64,000 nt of DNA, from contig NC_059558.1 of the NCBI RefSeq assembly GCF_905220415.1, positions 1,314,501 through 1,378,500 on the forward strand, read 5' to 3'. Positions 60,701-63,700 of the stretch are shown in pieces. A program made the translations under genes and the position numbers. Source of the stretch: Colias croceus. Taxonomy: Eukaryota > Arthropoda > Insecta > Lepidoptera > Pieridae. The notes under the pieces are model-generated. The model made no database searches and was not told where the DNA came from. It saw only the letters and a program-made list of their open reading frames with translations. Within the stretch, counting starts at the first letter, position 1. The number at the start of each line of letters is the position of its first letter.

Positions 60701-63700
60701 AAAAGAATCATTCATTTCATTTCATTTCAATAAATACCTGTAAGTAACAACTTACCTTTTGTGGGAACGCATGATGGTGAAAATTCACAAAACACGAAGA
60801 TTGCATTTGATATTTTTGGTTTTATGGCATTCAATTGCTTTATAAATATCACTACATAGTATAAAAAAGTCGCTTTCTGTGTCCCTATGTCCCTATGTCC
60901 CTTTGTATGCTTAAATCTTTAAAACTTCGCAACAGATTTTGATGCGGTTTTTTTAATAGATAGACTGATTCAAGAGGAAGGTTTTAGTACATAATTTATT
61001 AGGTTTTAGACAAAGCGGACGAAGCCGCGGGCGGTAAGCTAGTAAATTTATAAAACACGAAGATTTTAAAAATTGTAACTAATGAACACAACAATATATT
61101 ATTATACTCTTTGGAACACAATCATTAGATTAACTGTAGATAATGGTGTCTATTTTTACTTAAAATAATAAACATCTAAGTACCCTCACTTTAAAAAAAA
61201 TGTAGTTTATTATTTACACGAAATATATCTTATAGGGAACTGAAGATATGGGTTAAAGAGTTAAATAAATAAATAACATAATTATATTTAAATTATTAAT
61301 TTTTAACATTGTGTTCAGTAGTGTTAACATGTAAATTGATTTGATTTTTACGAAATCTCATAGATGGCGCTGTTACAAAATTAACATTATACAACTTACA
61401 TTCTTTATGCTATGTTTCTCTTCCCAAGTTACTTAAATGGCATAATTTTTATAGTGTCAATCTAGATATTGTCAAACAACATTTATATATGCGTCATTTG
61501 ATTATTAATTTCCAATAGTTAACGTGTAAATTGATTTGATTTTTATAACATTTAATAGATGGCGCTGTTTCTAATTTGTCTTTATACTACTAAATTCATT
61601 AAACTGTTTCTCTGCCCAAATTACGTAAATGACATAGTTTTTATTTTGTAAAGCTAGATAATAGCATGGCTTACTCGAAACCAACATTTAAACATGAGTC
61701 TTTAGATTGTACGCTGTCGTAATACACGGAATACGTAAGAAAAATAAAGGTTCACAGCTCCTCCCCCGTAGATGATAGCTTGATAATATGTAGCCTATAG
61801 CCTCACCCGACCTGTTAGTAATATTCATGCAAAATTTGAAGTCAATCTATGCAGTACTTTTCGAGATTAGCTCGGACAAACATACAGACAAACAGACAAA
61901 CAGACAAACAGACAAACAGACAAACAGACAAAAATTCTAAAAACTATGTTTTTGGCTTCTATATCGATTATAGATCACGGCCCAGGTATTCTTTTAAAAA
62001 AATATTCAATGTACAGTTTTGACTTTCCTACGATTTTATTATATGTATAGATATTGATTAAATCCATCGCTTTTAACAAGGATGAAAAACAGGAATAATT
62101 TTAAATATCAACATTAAAGAGCTAACTTTTCAAGAAAAATTAAGTTTCACTTTCGGTAGGCGAATTCGAACCCGTGTCTTACTCTCTACATTTTTTTAAA
62201 TTTCTCATTTATAAAGCATTTGAATGCTATTAAACTAAATACCAAATTTATTTTATTTAACAGGAGGTATACAACGAAATAGAAGCGAACAGGCCAAAGG
62301 TGGAAGCTGTCCTGCAGCAGGGTCAGGAGTACATCAAGAGGCAGGAGAAACCGAACCCCACCTCGCAGTTACATCTCAACTTGAAGAACTTGAAGAGCAG
62401 ATGGGATAACGTCACGTCTAGGTATGTTATTGTTTATTTAGACAAAAAATATACCGGCCGAATTGATAACCTCCTCCTTTTTTTGAAGTCGGTTAAAAAA
62501 GAGTCTTAAAAAATTTTTTTTTAATTATAAAAACTTAAAAAATATAACACTTTAAGTGTAATTTTCTATCAGTGTTAAATAGTTAACGGTCATTTTATAC
62601 TATAAACTGTGTTTTTTTACTACCAATTCTTTATAAATTTAGTAATTAATGTTAAATTATTAAAATAATTTATATATAGCAAAGATTCAACTCTTTAGAT
62701 CACAACATTGTCAATATGTCACTGAATTGTCTTACTTATGGATTGGACATATTTTCCCCCCATTTTCAATTCAATAAAGTTTCAATACCCATTTTATTTC
62801 TGCATCATTTATCAACAGAGCATTAGACAAGAAGATATTTTCAGATCCATAAAAAAAATCTATTTCCAATATCTAACCTATGTTTATATCTTCAACAGAG
62901 CATCAGACAAGAAGATAAAACTAGAGATAGCGCTAAAAGAAGCGACAGAATTCCACGAAGCACTGCAAGCGTTTGTCGATTGGCTGACTTCCGCTGAGAA
63001 AACGTTGACTTCCGCCAAACCGGTGTCTAGGGTCATGGAGACTTTGTTGAGTAAGTAATCTATACAATTAAAATAATTTGTCAATTGTGTTGGTAAGCGC
63101 AAAACCTCAGAACGGCTGAATCGATATCGTTAATTCTTTTTTATAGTATTCCTTGAAGTACGAGGATACCAAGGGCGAAGCCGGGGCTGACCGATAGCTT
63201 TTAATAAAAAGAAAATTGTAGGAAAATGATAGACTCATTCTTGACAATTTAAAAGATATACTGGTTTAAGAAGTCTATGGTAAAATATGCTATGGGTGCT
63301 AAAGTTGATTTTGTGATTGCGTTAGTTTTATGTCATTAAAAGGTGGTAATTTTATTCAGATAATCTATTAAGCATTGGTTAGACCAGCATTTTTTCACAT
63401 TATTACCAGAAATATTTCCAGATAATAAAGTTTAAAACAATAAAATTGTGCATATAATAGATTTTAACCCTTGCAAAAATTCGTGGTTTACACAAATATT
63501 TACACTTGTATCTAATTTTTGATAATCTTTATTATTTCTAGCACAATTTTCTCCAAAACATTCTAACCTTACCCTACTTTTCTAGCCCAAGTGGAAGAGC
63601 ACAAAGCCTTCCAAAAGGAAGTGTCTACACATCGCGAAACGATGCTACAATTGGACAAAAAGGGAACACACCTCAAGTACTTCAGCCAGAAGCAAGATGT

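Larger units (their letters stand above)
59243..62263 (+). other. Intron 55 (3 kb), repeat-rich
   Basis: Longest rod intron. It holds a repeat end (59406-59440), a 12-bp minisatellite (59824-59919), a decayed minus-strand coding relic (about 60290-60600), a dispersed repeat (60850-61043), a diverged direct duplication (61319-61665), a second copy of the 8400 repeat (61740-62060) and a SINE-like fragment (62140-62200). No shot exon is seen inside. Confidence 0.75.
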
